Position numbers and translations under genes: made by a program. From Cyclobacteriaceae bacterium (GTDB lineage: Bacteria > Bacteroidota > Bacteroidia > Cytophagales > Cyclobacteriaceae), in NCBI GenBank assembly GCA_028289505.1, contig JANQPK010000071.1, positions 1 through 14,932 of the forward strand: 14,932 nt of DNA, in the 5' to 3' direction. The notes beneath the pieces were generated by a model. The model did no database searches. It was not told the origin of the DNA and worked only from the letters and a program-made list of their open reading frames with translations. Positions 1 through 8,012 of this stretch are shown here, piece after piece. Position 1 is the first letter of the stretch; the number at the start of each line of letters is the position of its first letter.

Positions 1-1090
1 CAATTACCCCTTTGTGCCAATCCTCTTTGAAAAGCACGGTAGACTTTGAATCAGTAGCGGGAGGTTGTTTCTCAATCATTTCCAGGGCTTCTCTGGTAAT
101 ACTTGAGTCTGTTTCCTTCCTTAAACTGTTATGCTCATTAACATTTTTAGCCCATTTTTCAGCCTGTTGAGCATTATTGGATAGTAAAAGTTCTACCGCA
201 GTACGCGCATGATCAATGCGGCCGGCGGCATTGATTCTGGGAGCAAGTCCAAAGACCACCTCCGGAATGTCCACCTGGTGTTTTATACCACCAATCTTTA
301 AAAGTGCTTCCAATCCTTGTCTTGGTTTGGCGTTCAGTTTCCTGAGGCCGAAATAACTCAATACCCTGTTTTCACCGGTGATAGGCACAATATCAGCAGC
401 GATGCTGACAGCAACCAGATCCAAATATTCATAGACTTTATGCTCATTTATACCGCGATTGATACAGATAGCAGTAGCCAGTTTATAGGCTACTCCACAA
501 CCGGAAAGCTCTTTATAGGGATAATTACATCCAACTTGTTTAGGATCCAATATGGCGGCGGCAGCTGGTAGTTGTTCCCCCGGCAGATGATGATCACAAA
601 TGATAAAACTAAGCCCATTAGCAACACCTTTGTCAACCAGCTCCACAGCCTTTATTCCACAATCAAGGGTAATAATCAGCTTGTACTGGTGGTCTAATGC
701 ATATTGTATACCGGCATTGGAAAGTCCATACCCTTCGGAGTAACGATCCGGTATGTAATAATCTATTTCGGGATAAAGGCTTTGTAAGAAGCCATAGATC
801 AATGCTACAGCGGTAGTACCATCGACATCATAGTCTCCATAAACTAAGATTTTTTCATGGTTGGATATGGATCTTTCAATGGCTTTTACCGCGTTGCTCA
901 TCCCTCTCATCAGGAAAGGATCGTGCAACTGGGCCAGCGATGGTTTGAAATAGGACTGGGCTTTAGCAAGACTATCAATATCTCTTTGCAGAAGCAGGGA
1001 TACCAGTGTTGGATGAATATTGAGCTTGGAAGACAGCGATCGGACTTTTATAGGATCCGGTGATTTTTTAAAAAGCCACTTTTTCTTCAT
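1..1090 (-). CDS. recJ: Single-stranded-DNA-specific 5'-3' exonuclease RecJ, 3' end outside the window
   Basis: Read by translating the minus strand from ATG at 1090; 363 whole codons are open to the window edge, so the C-terminal part (roughly 200 residues by usual RecJ length) is missing. The DHH phosphoesterase core is clear: motif I DYDVDG at residues 86-91, TLDCG with Asp143, and motif III DHH at 166-168, the metal-binding acidic and His residues of the family. The visible end reads DWHKGVI, the start of the conserved HWHxGVxGIVA-type motif, so the reading frame is intact up to the edge. RecJ degrades 5'-ended single strands in recombinational repair, base excision repair and mismatch-repair excision. 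The N-terminus (MKKKWLFKKSPDP) resembles Bacteroidota RecJ starts and supports this ATG. It lies 70 bases downstream of rmuC on the same strand and could be cotranscribed with it. Family assignment is very secure. Confidence 0.95.
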   Translation of the reverse strand, partial: MKKKWLFKKSPDPIKVRSLSSKLNIHPTLVSLLLQRDIDSLAKAQSYFKPSLAQLHDPFLMRGMSNAVKAIERSISNHEKILVYGDYDVDGTTAVALIYGFLQSLYPEIDYYIPDRYSEGYGLSNAGIQYALDHQYKLIITLDCGIKAVELVDKGVANGLSFIICDHHLPGEQLPAAAAILDPKQVGCNYPYKELSGCGVAYKLATAICINRGINEHKVYEYLDLVAVSIAADIVPITGENRVLSYFGLRKLNAKPRQGLEALLKIGGIKHQVDIPEVVFGLAPRINAAGRIDHARTAVELLLSNNAQQAEKWAKNVNEHNSLRKETDSSITREALEMIEKQPPATDSKSTVLFKEDWHKGVI

Positions 1091-1160
1091 CTGATGTAAA
1101 GTAACAAATTACCGCTTCAATCTAGGAATCAATAATGCTAAATAAGCCGATCTTGATGGT

Positions 1161-2486
1161 TTACTGATAATGATATCCTGACACTTTGGGAAGACTACCA
1201 TGGGTTTCTACCCCGAGTTGTTTTAGCTTTTGTGCCTGATCCAATAGGTTACCCTTGCCATCACACAGCTTTTGCATGGCAAGGCGGTAATTGTTTTCTG
1301 TTTGATGAATACTTTTCCCTAGCTTTTGTAAATCATTAAGAGCAATGCACAACTTCTCGTAAACCTTGCTGCCTTCTTTGGCAATTTGCATGGCATTCTG
1401 GTGCTGTTTCTCATTTCTCCACACAGATGCTATAGTTTTTAAGGTAGCGATTAAAGTGGTAGGGGTTACCATGATCACTTTTCGATCCCAGGCATAACTA
1501 AGCAAATCCTGCTTATCGTTATCCAGAATGGTGGTTAAACTTCCTTCAACCGGAAGGAACATCAAAACAAAATCTAAGGTCTTCAATTGGTCCAGTTTCT
1601 GGTAGTACTTTCCACTCAAATTATCGATATGACCTTTCAGGGAGTCTCTATGCTTTTTCAACTGATTGGATTGTTGTTGCTCGTCGGTAGCATTTACATA
1701 AGCCTCATAAGCTTTAAGGGAAACTTTGGCATCGATAATCAGGTGTTTTTGTTCTGGCAAAACTACAATCACGTCCGGTTTTTGCATGGTCCCATTCTCA
1801 CTGCGCAGTTTCAAGCCAGATCCCTGAGTGAAGTATTCTCTGCCTCGTTGAAGTCCACTGTGGTCCAAAATTCTTTCCAATACCATCTCACCCCATAACC
1901 CCTGAGTTTTGTTGCTACCTTTCAAAGCTTGGGTCAGATTTTGTGCGTCCTCCGAAATTTGGTGGTTTAATTCAGTGAGTCGTTGAACTTCTTGTTGCAG
2001 CAGTCTACTTCCTACGGTTTGTTGTTGATGGTTGGCTTCTACCCGCTTTTCAAAGGATTGTATTTTTTCCTGTAGAGGCCCTAAGACTGAGTGCAGCTTT
2101 TCGTGGTTGATATCCGAAAGCTGAGTTACATTCTGTCTGAGCATTCGTTGTGCCAGACCTTCGAATTGGTCGGCATATTTTTGATGAATCTCTTGTTGCT
2201 GGCTGCGCTCAGTTAATAATCGATTTTGAAGATTTTTGAGCTCGTTTTGAGCACGTACCAGATGTTCCCTTAGGTCCACCTCAGTGCAATCTTTTTCCAT
2301 CATAGATTCTTGTAATTTCCTGTGATTTTCTTTCAGGACCCGGTATCGATCTTCGATCAGGGACTTCTCCTTATCGAGTTCTAAAAACTGCTCTTTTGTC
2401 ATTACAGTACTGGTGGTACTTTTCCAAATCATATAAGTACCCCCTATTCCGATGATCAGACCGGAGATCAAAAATAAAAGTTCCAT
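1161..2486 (-). CDS. rmuC: DNA recombination protein RmuC
   Basis: A 441-residue protein with the RmuC layout. Residues about 3-20 form an N-terminal hydrophobic anchor. A long Glu/Gln/Lys-rich coiled coil follows from about 30 to 185. The RmuC domain begins near LWGEMVLERIL (197-207). Within it, KPDVIVVLP (Asp238) followed by LIIDAKVSLKAY (Asp252, Lys254) is the PD-(D/E)xK-like core, suggesting a nuclease fold. In Escherichia coli, rmuC mutants show more inversions at short inverted repeats; the exact biochemical activity is not settled. The length fits the family. It lies between a Rho-independent terminator upstream (2524-2555) and recJ downstream, so it probably starts its own transcript with recJ behind it. 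I saw no clear promoter: TACTTTAG about 20 bases before the start is one mismatch from TAnnTTTG but lacks a -33 partner. Confidence 0.93.
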   Translation of the reverse strand: MELLFLISGLIIGIGGTYMIWKSTTSTVMTKEQFLELDKEKSLIEDRYRVLKENHRKLQESMMEKDCTEVDLREHLVRAQNELKNLQNRLLTERSQQQEIHQKYADQFEGLAQRMLRQNVTQLSDINHEKLHSVLGPLQEKIQSFEKRVEANHQQQTVGSRLLQQEVQRLTELNHQISEDAQNLTQALKGSNKTQGLWGEMVLERILDHSGLQRGREYFTQGSGLKLRSENGTMQKPDVIVVLPEQKHLIIDAKVSLKAYEAYVNATDEQQQSNQLKKHRDSLKGHIDNLSGKYYQKLDQLKTLDFVLMFLPVEGSLTTILDNDKQDLLSYAWDRKVIMVTPTTLIATLKTIASVWRNEKQHQNAMQIAKEGSKVYEKLCIALNDLQKLGKSIHQTENNYRLAMQKLCDGKGNLLDQAQKLKQLGVETHGSLPKVSGYHYQ

Positions 2487-2523
2487 GGTTTACCTGTTTA
2501 ACTAAAGTATCAACGGTAGAATA

Positions 2524-2555
2524 AAAAAAGCAGTACATTACTGCACTGCTTTTTT
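2524..2555 (-). terminator. Rho-independent terminator behind the SPOR-like gene
   Basis: An 11-bp perfect stem (2524-2534 with 2545-2555, core GCAGT/ACTGC flanked by A6/T6) closes a 10-nt loop. Read on the minus strand it ends in a T run, 22 bases past the stop of the SPOR-like gene. The A run on the other side makes it structurally symmetrical. A tandem ACTGC (2540-2549) allows an alternative inner stem with a 5-nt loop. Confidence 0.85.
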
Positions 2556-2576
2556 GCTGATAATCAAACTCTTAAT

Positions 2577-3176
2577 TTAGATCACTCCTTCGAGCACGTC
2601 TTTCATGGGAACCCTTCTACCATCCTTGTAGGGCACTATCCAGGCATCCTTTACGCCCATTTCCCGCAAGTACTTTTTAAACTTATCAGCTTGCCAGTAA
2701 TCGGCGAAGTTTCCAAGTGTGTAACGCTGGGTGCCGTCGGAGTCTACTTCACCTCCAAAGTTATCACTGGCGCCAAAATACTTGGACAGGTCTTTATTCC
2801 TGAAAGCCCCAATCTGTACTTTGAACAGCACTCCCTTTGAAACCTTGGTGTTTGCGGTTGAGGCCGTTCCAGAGCTAACGTCGATTACCTGAGCTTCGGC
2901 GATATCTTGCTCCAGATTTTGTATTTTTCCTTGTAATACTGCCACGTCTTCCTTCCTTTGCTGAAGTTCAGCCTCAGAGGTAGAAAGGTCTGCAGTAAGC
3001 TGATTAACTTGCTGTTGAAGTTCCGTATTCTGATCGACCATAGTTTTAAAATCTTCAGTACTCATAGATTTTTTGGTCTTTTTCCATTCTTTGGCTTCCT
3101 GTTTAGACAATTGGGCATGCAAAGCCCCTGCAGCAAAAAATGTCAATAAAGCAGATAAAAATAGTAGCTTTTTCAT
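2577..3176 (-). CDS. Secreted coiled-coil protein with C-terminal SPOR-like domain
   Basis: A 199-residue protein. Residues 1-22 form a classical signal peptide (Lys-Lys, then a Leu/Phe/Ala core, probable cleavage after LHA and before Gln22), so it is likely periplasmic. Residues about 45-95 form a heptad-rich coiled coil (LQQQVNQLTADL and onward). A Ser/Thr-rich linker (about 100-113) leads to a C-terminal domain at about 116-185, with LFKVQIGAF at the start and RYTLGNF plus a Lys-rich helix later. This matches SPOR/sporulation-related repeats as found in small Bacteroidota proteins. SPOR domains usually bind glycan strands lacking stem peptides at division or growth sites; that role is inferred here. 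It is transcribed alone: a terminator lies just behind it, and a 120-base AT-rich gap with heptamer repeats separates it from fumC. No gene symbol is justified. Confidence 0.8.
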   Translation of the reverse strand: MKKLLFLSALLTFFAAGALHAQLSKQEAKEWKKTKKSMSTEDFKTMVDQNTELQQQVNQLTADLSTSEAELQQRKEDVAVLQGKIQNLEQDIAEAQVIDVSSGTASTANTKVSKGVLFKVQIGAFRNKDLSKYFGASDNFGGEVDSDGTQRYTLGNFADYWQADKFKKYLREMGVKDAWIVPYKDGRRVPMKDVLEGVI

Positions 3177-3221
3177 TATTCCAAGATTATGTTACAACGC
3201 GAATCTACAAAAATTTACTTC

Positions 3222-3256
3222 AATTAGAAATTATGAATTGTGAATTGCAAATTATC
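3222..3256. repeat. Degenerate tandem heptamer, AATTnnn x5
   Basis: AATT begins at 3222, 3229, 3236, 3243 and 3250, an exact 7-bp period over 35 bases in the gap between fumC and the SPOR-like gene. The three variable bases of each unit differ (AGA, ATG, GTG, GCA, ATC). The array lies 37 bases past the fumC stop. No gene is visible in this gap. Confidence 0.75.
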
Positions 3257-3296
3257 TAAACAACAGATTAGCAGCAATTTAACTTGAAAGCTGTCC

Positions 3297-4685
3297 TTAA
3301 ATCATCTTTTTCGGATCTACCCACTGATCAAACTGCTCATTGGTCAAGAGTCCGAGCTCCAATGCGGCCTCTCTCAAAGTTGTCCCTTCGTGGTGTGCCT
3401 TCTTGGCTATTTTAGCAGCATTTTCGTAACCAATATGGGTATTTAAAGCTGTTACTAGCATTAATGAACGCTCCAATTTGTCAGTGATCACTTCATGGTT
3501 GGGTTCGATGCCAACAGCGCAGTTTTTTCTAAAGGATTCACAGGCATCTGCAAGTAAGCGAGCACTGTTAAGCAGGTTATAGACCATCATAGGTTTAAAG
3601 ACATTCAACTCGAAATGACCCGTCATGCCACCAATCGATATGGCAGCATCCATACCTACTACCTGGGCACATACCATAGTCAGTGCTTCACACTGTGTGG
3701 GATTTACTTTGCCGGGCATGATGGAAGAACCGGGCTCATTTTCCGGAATTTTGATTTCACCGATCCCGCTTCTAGGCCCGGAAGAAAGCATTCTGATATC
3801 GTTGCCAATTTTCATCAGGCTAACCGCTAATTGTTTTAAAGCACCTGAGGTTTCTACCAGAGCATCGTGTGCGGCCAGGGCTTCAAATTTGTTTGCTGCA
3901 GTTATGAAGGGTAATCCACTAATATTGGCAATCTCCTGAGCCACCATTCCTGCATATCCCTTGGGAGTGTTTAGTCCAGTGCCCACGGCAGTGCCTCCCA
4001 GGGCCAATTCACTCAGGTGGGGTAAGGTATTCCTCAATGCAGTCAGCCCATGGTCAAGCTGTGCTACGTACCCACTGAATTCATGACCTAAGGTAAGCGG
4101 GGTAGCATCCATAAAATGGGTACGTCCAATTTTAACCACCTCATTAAACGCTTTGGCTTTCTCATCCAATATATCACGCAGTGCTTTGATTTTTGGTATA
4201 GTCTGCTCAATTATCAGCTGGTATGATGCTATGTGCATGGCGGTGGGAAAGGTATCATTGGATGACTGTGATTTATTGACGTCATCGTTGGGATGAATCT
4301 TTTTTTGTAAATCCTCCAGACTCCCACCAGAGATCACATGGGCGCGATTGGCAATCACCTCGTTGACATTCATGTTACTTTGCGTTCCAGATCCAGTCTG
4401 CCATACTTTGAGGGGAAATTGATCATCCAATGCGCCCTCCAGGATCTCATCGCAAACTTCCGCAATTAGCTTGGATTTATATTCATCCAATACCCCCAGG
4501 GTATGGTTGGTGATAGCCGCAGCTTTTTTCAGTACTGCAAATGCTCGAATGATTTCAATGGGCATTTTCATAGAATCTCCACCAATGGCGAAGTTTTGCA
4601 GGGATCTTTGGGTTTGAGCTCCCCAGTATTTATCAGCGGGAACCTCTACCCGCCCCATAGTGTCTGTTTCTATTCTAATATTCAT
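3297..4685 (-). CDS. fumC: Class II fumarate hydratase (fumarase C)
   Basis: Catalyses reversible hydration of fumarate to L-malate in the TCA cycle; cytoplasmic, iron-independent homotetramer. The 462-residue length is close to Escherichia coli FumC (467). Signatures in order: QTGSGTQSNMNVNEV at 96-110 (substrate binding), SSNDTFPTAMH near 141-151, GRTHFMDATPLTLG at 187-200 with the conserved His190, and the lyase signature GSSIMPGKVNPTQ at 319-331, whose mobile serine loop carries the catalytic Ser. Closely related argininosuccinate lyase and aspartase also have the GSSxMPxKxN motif, but GSGTQSNMN and overall length favour fumarase. The start ATG at 4685 has no Shine-Dalgarno sequence; a TAnnTTTG promoter lies 22 bases upstream. 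Degenerate heptamer repeats flank the gene on both sides. Confidence 0.96.
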   Translation of the reverse strand: MNIRIETDTMGRVEVPADKYWGAQTQRSLQNFAIGGDSMKMPIEIIRAFAVLKKAAAITNHTLGVLDEYKSKLIAEVCDEILEGALDDQFPLKVWQTGSGTQSNMNVNEVIANRAHVISGGSLEDLQKKIHPNDDVNKSQSSNDTFPTAMHIASYQLIIEQTIPKIKALRDILDEKAKAFNEVVKIGRTHFMDATPLTLGHEFSGYVAQLDHGLTALRNTLPHLSELALGGTAVGTGLNTPKGYAGMVAQEIANISGLPFITAANKFEALAAHDALVETSGALKQLAVSLMKIGNDIRMLSSGPRSGIGEIKIPENEPGSSIMPGKVNPTQCEALTMVCAQVVGMDAAISIGGMTGHFELNVFKPMMVYNLLNSARLLADACESFRKNCAVGIEPNHEVITDKLERSLMLVTALNTHIGYENAAKIAKKAHHEGTTLREAALELGLLTNEQFDQWVDPKKMI

Positions 4686-4706
4686 GGTAGTGACCTATTT
4701 AAACAT

Positions 4707-4738
4707 CAAATTTAGCACTTAAACTCATAACTAATAAA
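4707..4738 (-). promoter_or_regulatory. Bacteroidota-type promoter of fumC
   Basis: On the minus strand, TAAATTTG (4707-4714) is an exact TAnnTTTG -7 element. TTTA at 4735-4738 matches three of four bases of the TTTG -33 element, with a 20-base spacer. The predicted start would lie near 4700, about 15 bases before the fumC ATG. The -33 end overlaps the heptamer repeats. Confidence 0.5.
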
Positions 4739-4757
4739 TGCATAATGCACAACTACT
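4722..4757. repeat. Degenerate 7-bp-period repeats upstream of fumC
   Basis: Units AACTCAT (4722), AACTAAT (4729), then after one extra base AATGCAT (4737), AATGCAC (4744) and AACTACT (4751). The series runs into the 3' end of the RNA methyltransferase gene (stop at 4753-4755). The pattern is like the AATTnnn series on the other side of fumC but less regular. Confidence 0.5.
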
Positions 4758-5289
4758 CCAAACATCCCATCTTCTCTAAAACCGACCATACTACTATGCC
4801 AATACTCACTGCTACATTGAGCGAGTGTTTGGTTCCATATTGGGGGATCTCTAAGCAATAATCTGCCTGATTCAGTAGACCATCATTTACTCCAAAAACT
4901 TCGTTACCAAAAACCAAGGCCAGCTTCTCATTACCAGGTGGAATAAAATCCATAAGCATGGTACTGCCATCCGTTTGCTCAACTAAAACAATCTTGTAAC
5001 CTTTATCGGCAAGTTGATGCACTAGTTCCGTAGCGTTTTCCCTGTACTCCCATTCAACTGATTTAGTAGCTCCCAGTGCAGTTTTGTTGATCTCACGGTG
5101 AGGGGGTTGACCAGTGATTCCACAAAGGAAAATCTTCTCGATCAGGAAAGCATCAGCAGTACGGAAGGCAGAACCAACATTATTCAGGCTTCTGATGTCA
5201 TCCAACACCAGTACCAAAGGATTTTTGGGATGAGACTTAAATGCGGGGGTGTCGAGCCGGGGCAGTTCCTGGTTTTCTAGCTTGCGCAT
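4753..5289 (-). CDS. SpoU/TrmH-family RNA 2'-O-methyltransferase
   Basis: A 178-residue SPOUT-class methyltransferase that should transfer a methyl group from S-adenosylmethionine to a ribose 2'-OH of tRNA or rRNA. All three SpoU motifs are present: motif 1 with DDIRSLNNVGSAFRTADAF (residues about 30-48, including the catalytic Arg of FRTADA), motif 2 LVFGNEVFGV near 130, and motif 3 IPQYGTKHSLNVAVSIGIV near 148-166, which forms the trefoil-knot cofactor site. It lacks the N-terminal L30e-like substrate domain of RlmB-type members, so it is a minimal-length enzyme like TrmL or TrmH. The target nucleotide cannot be decided from sequence alone. It is divergent from mutS across an 89-base gap and 67 bases upstream of fumC on the same strand, but fumC appears to have its own promoter. 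Confidence 0.92.
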   Translation of the reverse strand: MRKLENQELPRLDTPAFKSHPKNPLVLVLDDIRSLNNVGSAFRTADAFLIEKIFLCGITGQPPHREINKTALGATKSVEWEYRENATELVHQLADKGYKIVLVEQTDGSTMLMDFIPPGNEKLALVFGNEVFGVNDGLLNQADYCLEIPQYGTKHSLNVAVSIGIVVWSVLEKMGCLE

Positions 5290-5337
5290 GTTAGGTTTGA
5301 ATTATTTTCTGGGGACTCTGTCAATGGTTATATTTCC

Positions 5338-5347
5338 GTAAATTTAC
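5338..5347. promoter_or_regulatory. Palindrome GTAAATTTAC between divergent mutS and methyltransferase genes
   Basis: A perfect 10-bp palindrome in the 89-base divergent gap, 31 bases before the mutS ATG. Its core TAAATTTA is one mismatch from TAnnTTTG on both strands, so it might serve as a -7 element for mutS, with TCTG at 5317-5320 as a weak -33 and an 18-base spacer, or as a small operator. No convincing -33 was seen for the minus strand. Confidence 0.3.
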
Positions 5348-5378
5348 CGCTCGCATAAGCTCAATTCTTCTGCCAATC

Positions 5379-8000
5379 ATGACCAAAACAAAGGTAAAAA
5401 AAGAACGGGAAACTCCTTTGATGAAGCAATACAATGCCATCAAGGCCAAACATCCCGGTGCACTTTTACTATTTCGAGTTGGCGATTTTTATGAGACTTT
5501 CGGGGAAGACGCAATAACTGCCAGCAAAGTTCTGGATATTGTGCTTACCAAGAGGTCCAATGGGGCTGCTTCAAAGGTGGAACTGGCGGGTTTTCCACAT
5601 CATGCCCTGGACAACTACCTACCCAAACTGGTTCGTGCCGGCTATCGAGTGGCTATCTGCGATCAGCTTGAAGACCCCAAAATGGTAAAGGGGATTGTGA
5701 AAAGAGGAGTTACCGAATTGGTTACTCCTGGAGTTACTTTTAATGACCACGTTTTAAACTCCGATAGCAACAATTACCTGGCGGCAGTGTATTTGGACCA
5801 GCGTGAGGCAGGCGTGGTTTTTCTTGATATCTCTACCGGTGAGTTTACCGGGACTGAAGGCAGCCAAGATCAAATAGAAAAGCTAATTCAGAGTTTTGAT
5901 CCCATTGAAATACTGTTCAGTAAAGGTCAAAAGGATATTTTCCATAGGTTTATTAAAACCGATCTTCGGCAAGACCGGCATTTATTCCCGTTGGACGAAT
6001 GGGCTTTTGGCTTGGATCATGGGTTTGAAAAATTATGCAGCCAATTCGGGACCACCAACCTAAAGGGATTCGGGTTTCATGAGATGGGCGCTGCATTGCG
6101 GGCAGCGGGAGCAATTTTGCACTACCTGGAAATAACTGAGCATAAGAACCAAGCACATATCGCTGGAATCAGTCGTATAGAAAATGATCGCTACGTGTGG
6201 CTTGATAAGTTTACCGTAAGGAACCTGGAGTTAGCTCAGGCACAGCAGGAGGGAGGTATTCCCCTGATAAAAATATTGGATCATACGACCACCGCTATGG
6301 GCAGCCGTCGGCTTCGCAGGTGGCTCTTGTTACCCAGGAAAGATATTGAAGTAATCAATAGAAGATTGGACACGGCTGGTGCATTAATACGAGATCCAGG
6401 ATTACTAGAGCGTTTGGTTAACGATCTCGCTGCCATGGCGGATTTAGAACGTCTGATATCCAAGGTTGCTGTAGGCCGGATCAACCCTAGGGAACTTGTT
6501 TCTTTAAAAGATTCACTAGAGCGATGTTTACCATTACAACAGGCCTTGGCGGATAGTGATAGTGAGATATTGCATCAATGGACCAAAAGATTTGTCGATT
6601 GCCAAGATTTAGTGGCCAAGATTAGTAAAACCTTGCGTACTGAACCACCATTGGTTATTACTCAAGGGAACATGATCTGTGATGGTGTAGATTCGGAACT
6701 GGACAGGTTACGTGAAATAGCTTATTCAGGAAAGGATTATTTAATGCAGTTGCAGCAGTCGGAAACAGAGCGTACTGGAATCAGTTCGCTTAAAATTGGC
6801 TACAATAAGGTTTTCGGCTATTACCTGGAAGTTACACACGCCCACAAGGATAAAGTGCCTGAGGAATGGATCCGCAAACAGACCCTGGTGAATGCAGAGC
6901 GTTATATCACTCCCGAGCTTAAAACTTATGAGGAAAAAATACTGAATGCTGAAGAACAATTGGCTGATATCGAACAACGTTTGTTTTTTCAACTGGTAGA
7001 ATTTGCTCAAAAGTTTATCAGCCAAGTCCAGACCAATGCTAAAACCATAGGTGCGTTGGACGTACTTTGTTCATTTGCTACTGTGGCCATCCAGAATAAA
7101 TATTGCCGTCCCAATGTGAACCAGACTCTGGTGCTTGACATAAAAGAGGGAAGACATCCGGTGATCGAGAAAACGTTGCCTCTGGGGGAGGCATATGTAC
7201 CTAACGATGTTTACTTGGATCATGAATCACAGCAAATTATGGTGATTACTGGCCCCAATATGGCTGGAAAATCCGCGCTGCTGCGTCAGACCGCTTTGAT
7301 CGTGTTGATGGCGCAAATTGGAAGTTATGTGCCAGCAACATCCGCAGACCTGGGATTGATTGACAAAGTGTTCACCCGGGTAGGTGCATCCGATAACCTG
7401 GCCCAGGGAGAATCCACTTTTATGTTGGAAATGCTGGAAACCGCCAGTATCCTCAATAATTTGAGTGACAGAAGTTTGATTCTGATGGATGAAATTGGCC
7501 GGGGCACCAGTACTTATGATGGAGTAAGTATAGCTTGGTCCATAGTAGAGTATTTACATCATCAGGGCCATCGACCTAAAACCCTGTTTGCCACACATTA
7601 TCACGAGTTGAACCAATTATCAGAAACACATGAAAGGGTCGAGAATTATAATGTGTCAGTAAAGGAGGTTGGAGACAGGGTTATCTTCATGCGGAAGTTA
7701 AAGCCTGGGGGATCGCAGCATAGTTTTGGTATTCATGTAGCTCAGATGGCCGGTATGCCCAATCAGGTGGTGATCCGAGCCAATGAGATCCTGGGACTTT
7801 TGGAGAAGGAAAAAGTACAACAAAGAAACCGGGAAAGACTGAAGGACCTACCTGCTCAGCAATACCAATTGAAGCTGTTTGAAAGCAGTCCAGAGTTTAA
7901 AAAAGTGACTGGCATATTGGAGCAACTGGATATTAATACGATTAGCCCGGTGGAAGCCCTTCTAAAATTGAATGAGCTAAAAATGATCTTGGAAGGGTAA
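5379..8000 (+). CDS. mutS: DNA mismatch repair ATPase MutS
   Basis: Mismatch-recognition protein that clamps onto DNA at mispairs or small loops and recruits MutL. The 873-residue length is normal for MutS1. The N-terminal mismatch-binding domain includes GDFYETF with the Phe37-Tyr-Glu39 (FxE) wedge that intercalates at the mismatch. Connector, core/lever and clamp domains follow. The ATPase domain has Walker A GPNMAGKS at 625-632, a Walker B/signature stretch with LILMDEIGRGTSTYDG (Asp704, Glu705), and ATHYHEL near 739-745. The C-terminal helix-turn-helix includes GGSQHSFGIHVAQMAGMP, which supports dimerisation. The FxE motif distinguishes it from MutS2, which lacks the mismatch-binding domain. 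Start at ATG 5379 with no Shine-Dalgarno sequence. The next gene begins 12 bases after the stop, so the two are very likely cotranscribed. Confidence 0.98.
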   Translation: MTKTKVKKERETPLMKQYNAIKAKHPGALLLFRVGDFYETFGEDAITASKVLDIVLTKRSNGAASKVELAGFPHHALDNYLPKLVRAGYRVAICDQLEDPKMVKGIVKRGVTELVTPGVTFNDHVLNSDSNNYLAAVYLDQREAGVVFLDISTGEFTGTEGSQDQIEKLIQSFDPIEILFSKGQKDIFHRFIKTDLRQDRHLFPLDEWAFGLDHGFEKLCSQFGTTNLKGFGFHEMGAALRAAGAILHYLEITEHKNQAHIAGISRIENDRYVWLDKFTVRNLELAQAQQEGGIPLIKILDHTTTAMGSRRLRRWLLLPRKDIEVINRRLDTAGALIRDPGLLERLVNDLAAMADLERLISKVAVGRINPRELVSLKDSLERCLPLQQALADSDSEILHQWTKRFVDCQDLVAKISKTLRTEPPLVITQGNMICDGVDSELDRLREIAYSGKDYLMQLQQSETERTGISSLKIGYNKVFGYYLEVTHAHKDKVPEEWIRKQTLVNAERYITPELKTYEEKILNAEEQLADIEQRLFFQLVEFAQKFISQVQTNAKTIGALDVLCSFATVAIQNKYCRPNVNQTLVLDIKEGRHPVIEKTLPLGEAYVPNDVYLDHESQQIMVITGPNMAGKSALLRQTALIVLMAQIGSYVPATSADLGLIDKVFTRVGASDNLAQGESTFMLEMLETASILNNLSDRSLILMDEIGRGTSTYDGVSIAWSIVEYLHHQGHRPKTLFATHYHELNQLSETHERVENYNVSVKEVGDRVIFMRKLKPGGSQHSFGIHVAQMAGMPNQVVIRANEILGLLEKEKVQQRNRERLKDLPAQQYQLKLFESSPEFKKVTGILEQLDINTISPVEALLKLNELKMILEG

Positions 8001-8012
8001 ATTACTTCTACA

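Noticed and set aside
317..571. Plus-strand open frames across 317-571 and 857-1063
   Set aside because: They lie antisense inside recJ, whose reading frame is continuous and carries the family motifs.
1119..1147. Possible heptamer repeat (AATCAAT, AATGCTA, AATAAGC) between rmuC and recJ
   Set aside because: Only three units in register share just AAT; too weak in AT-rich DNA to list as a repeat.
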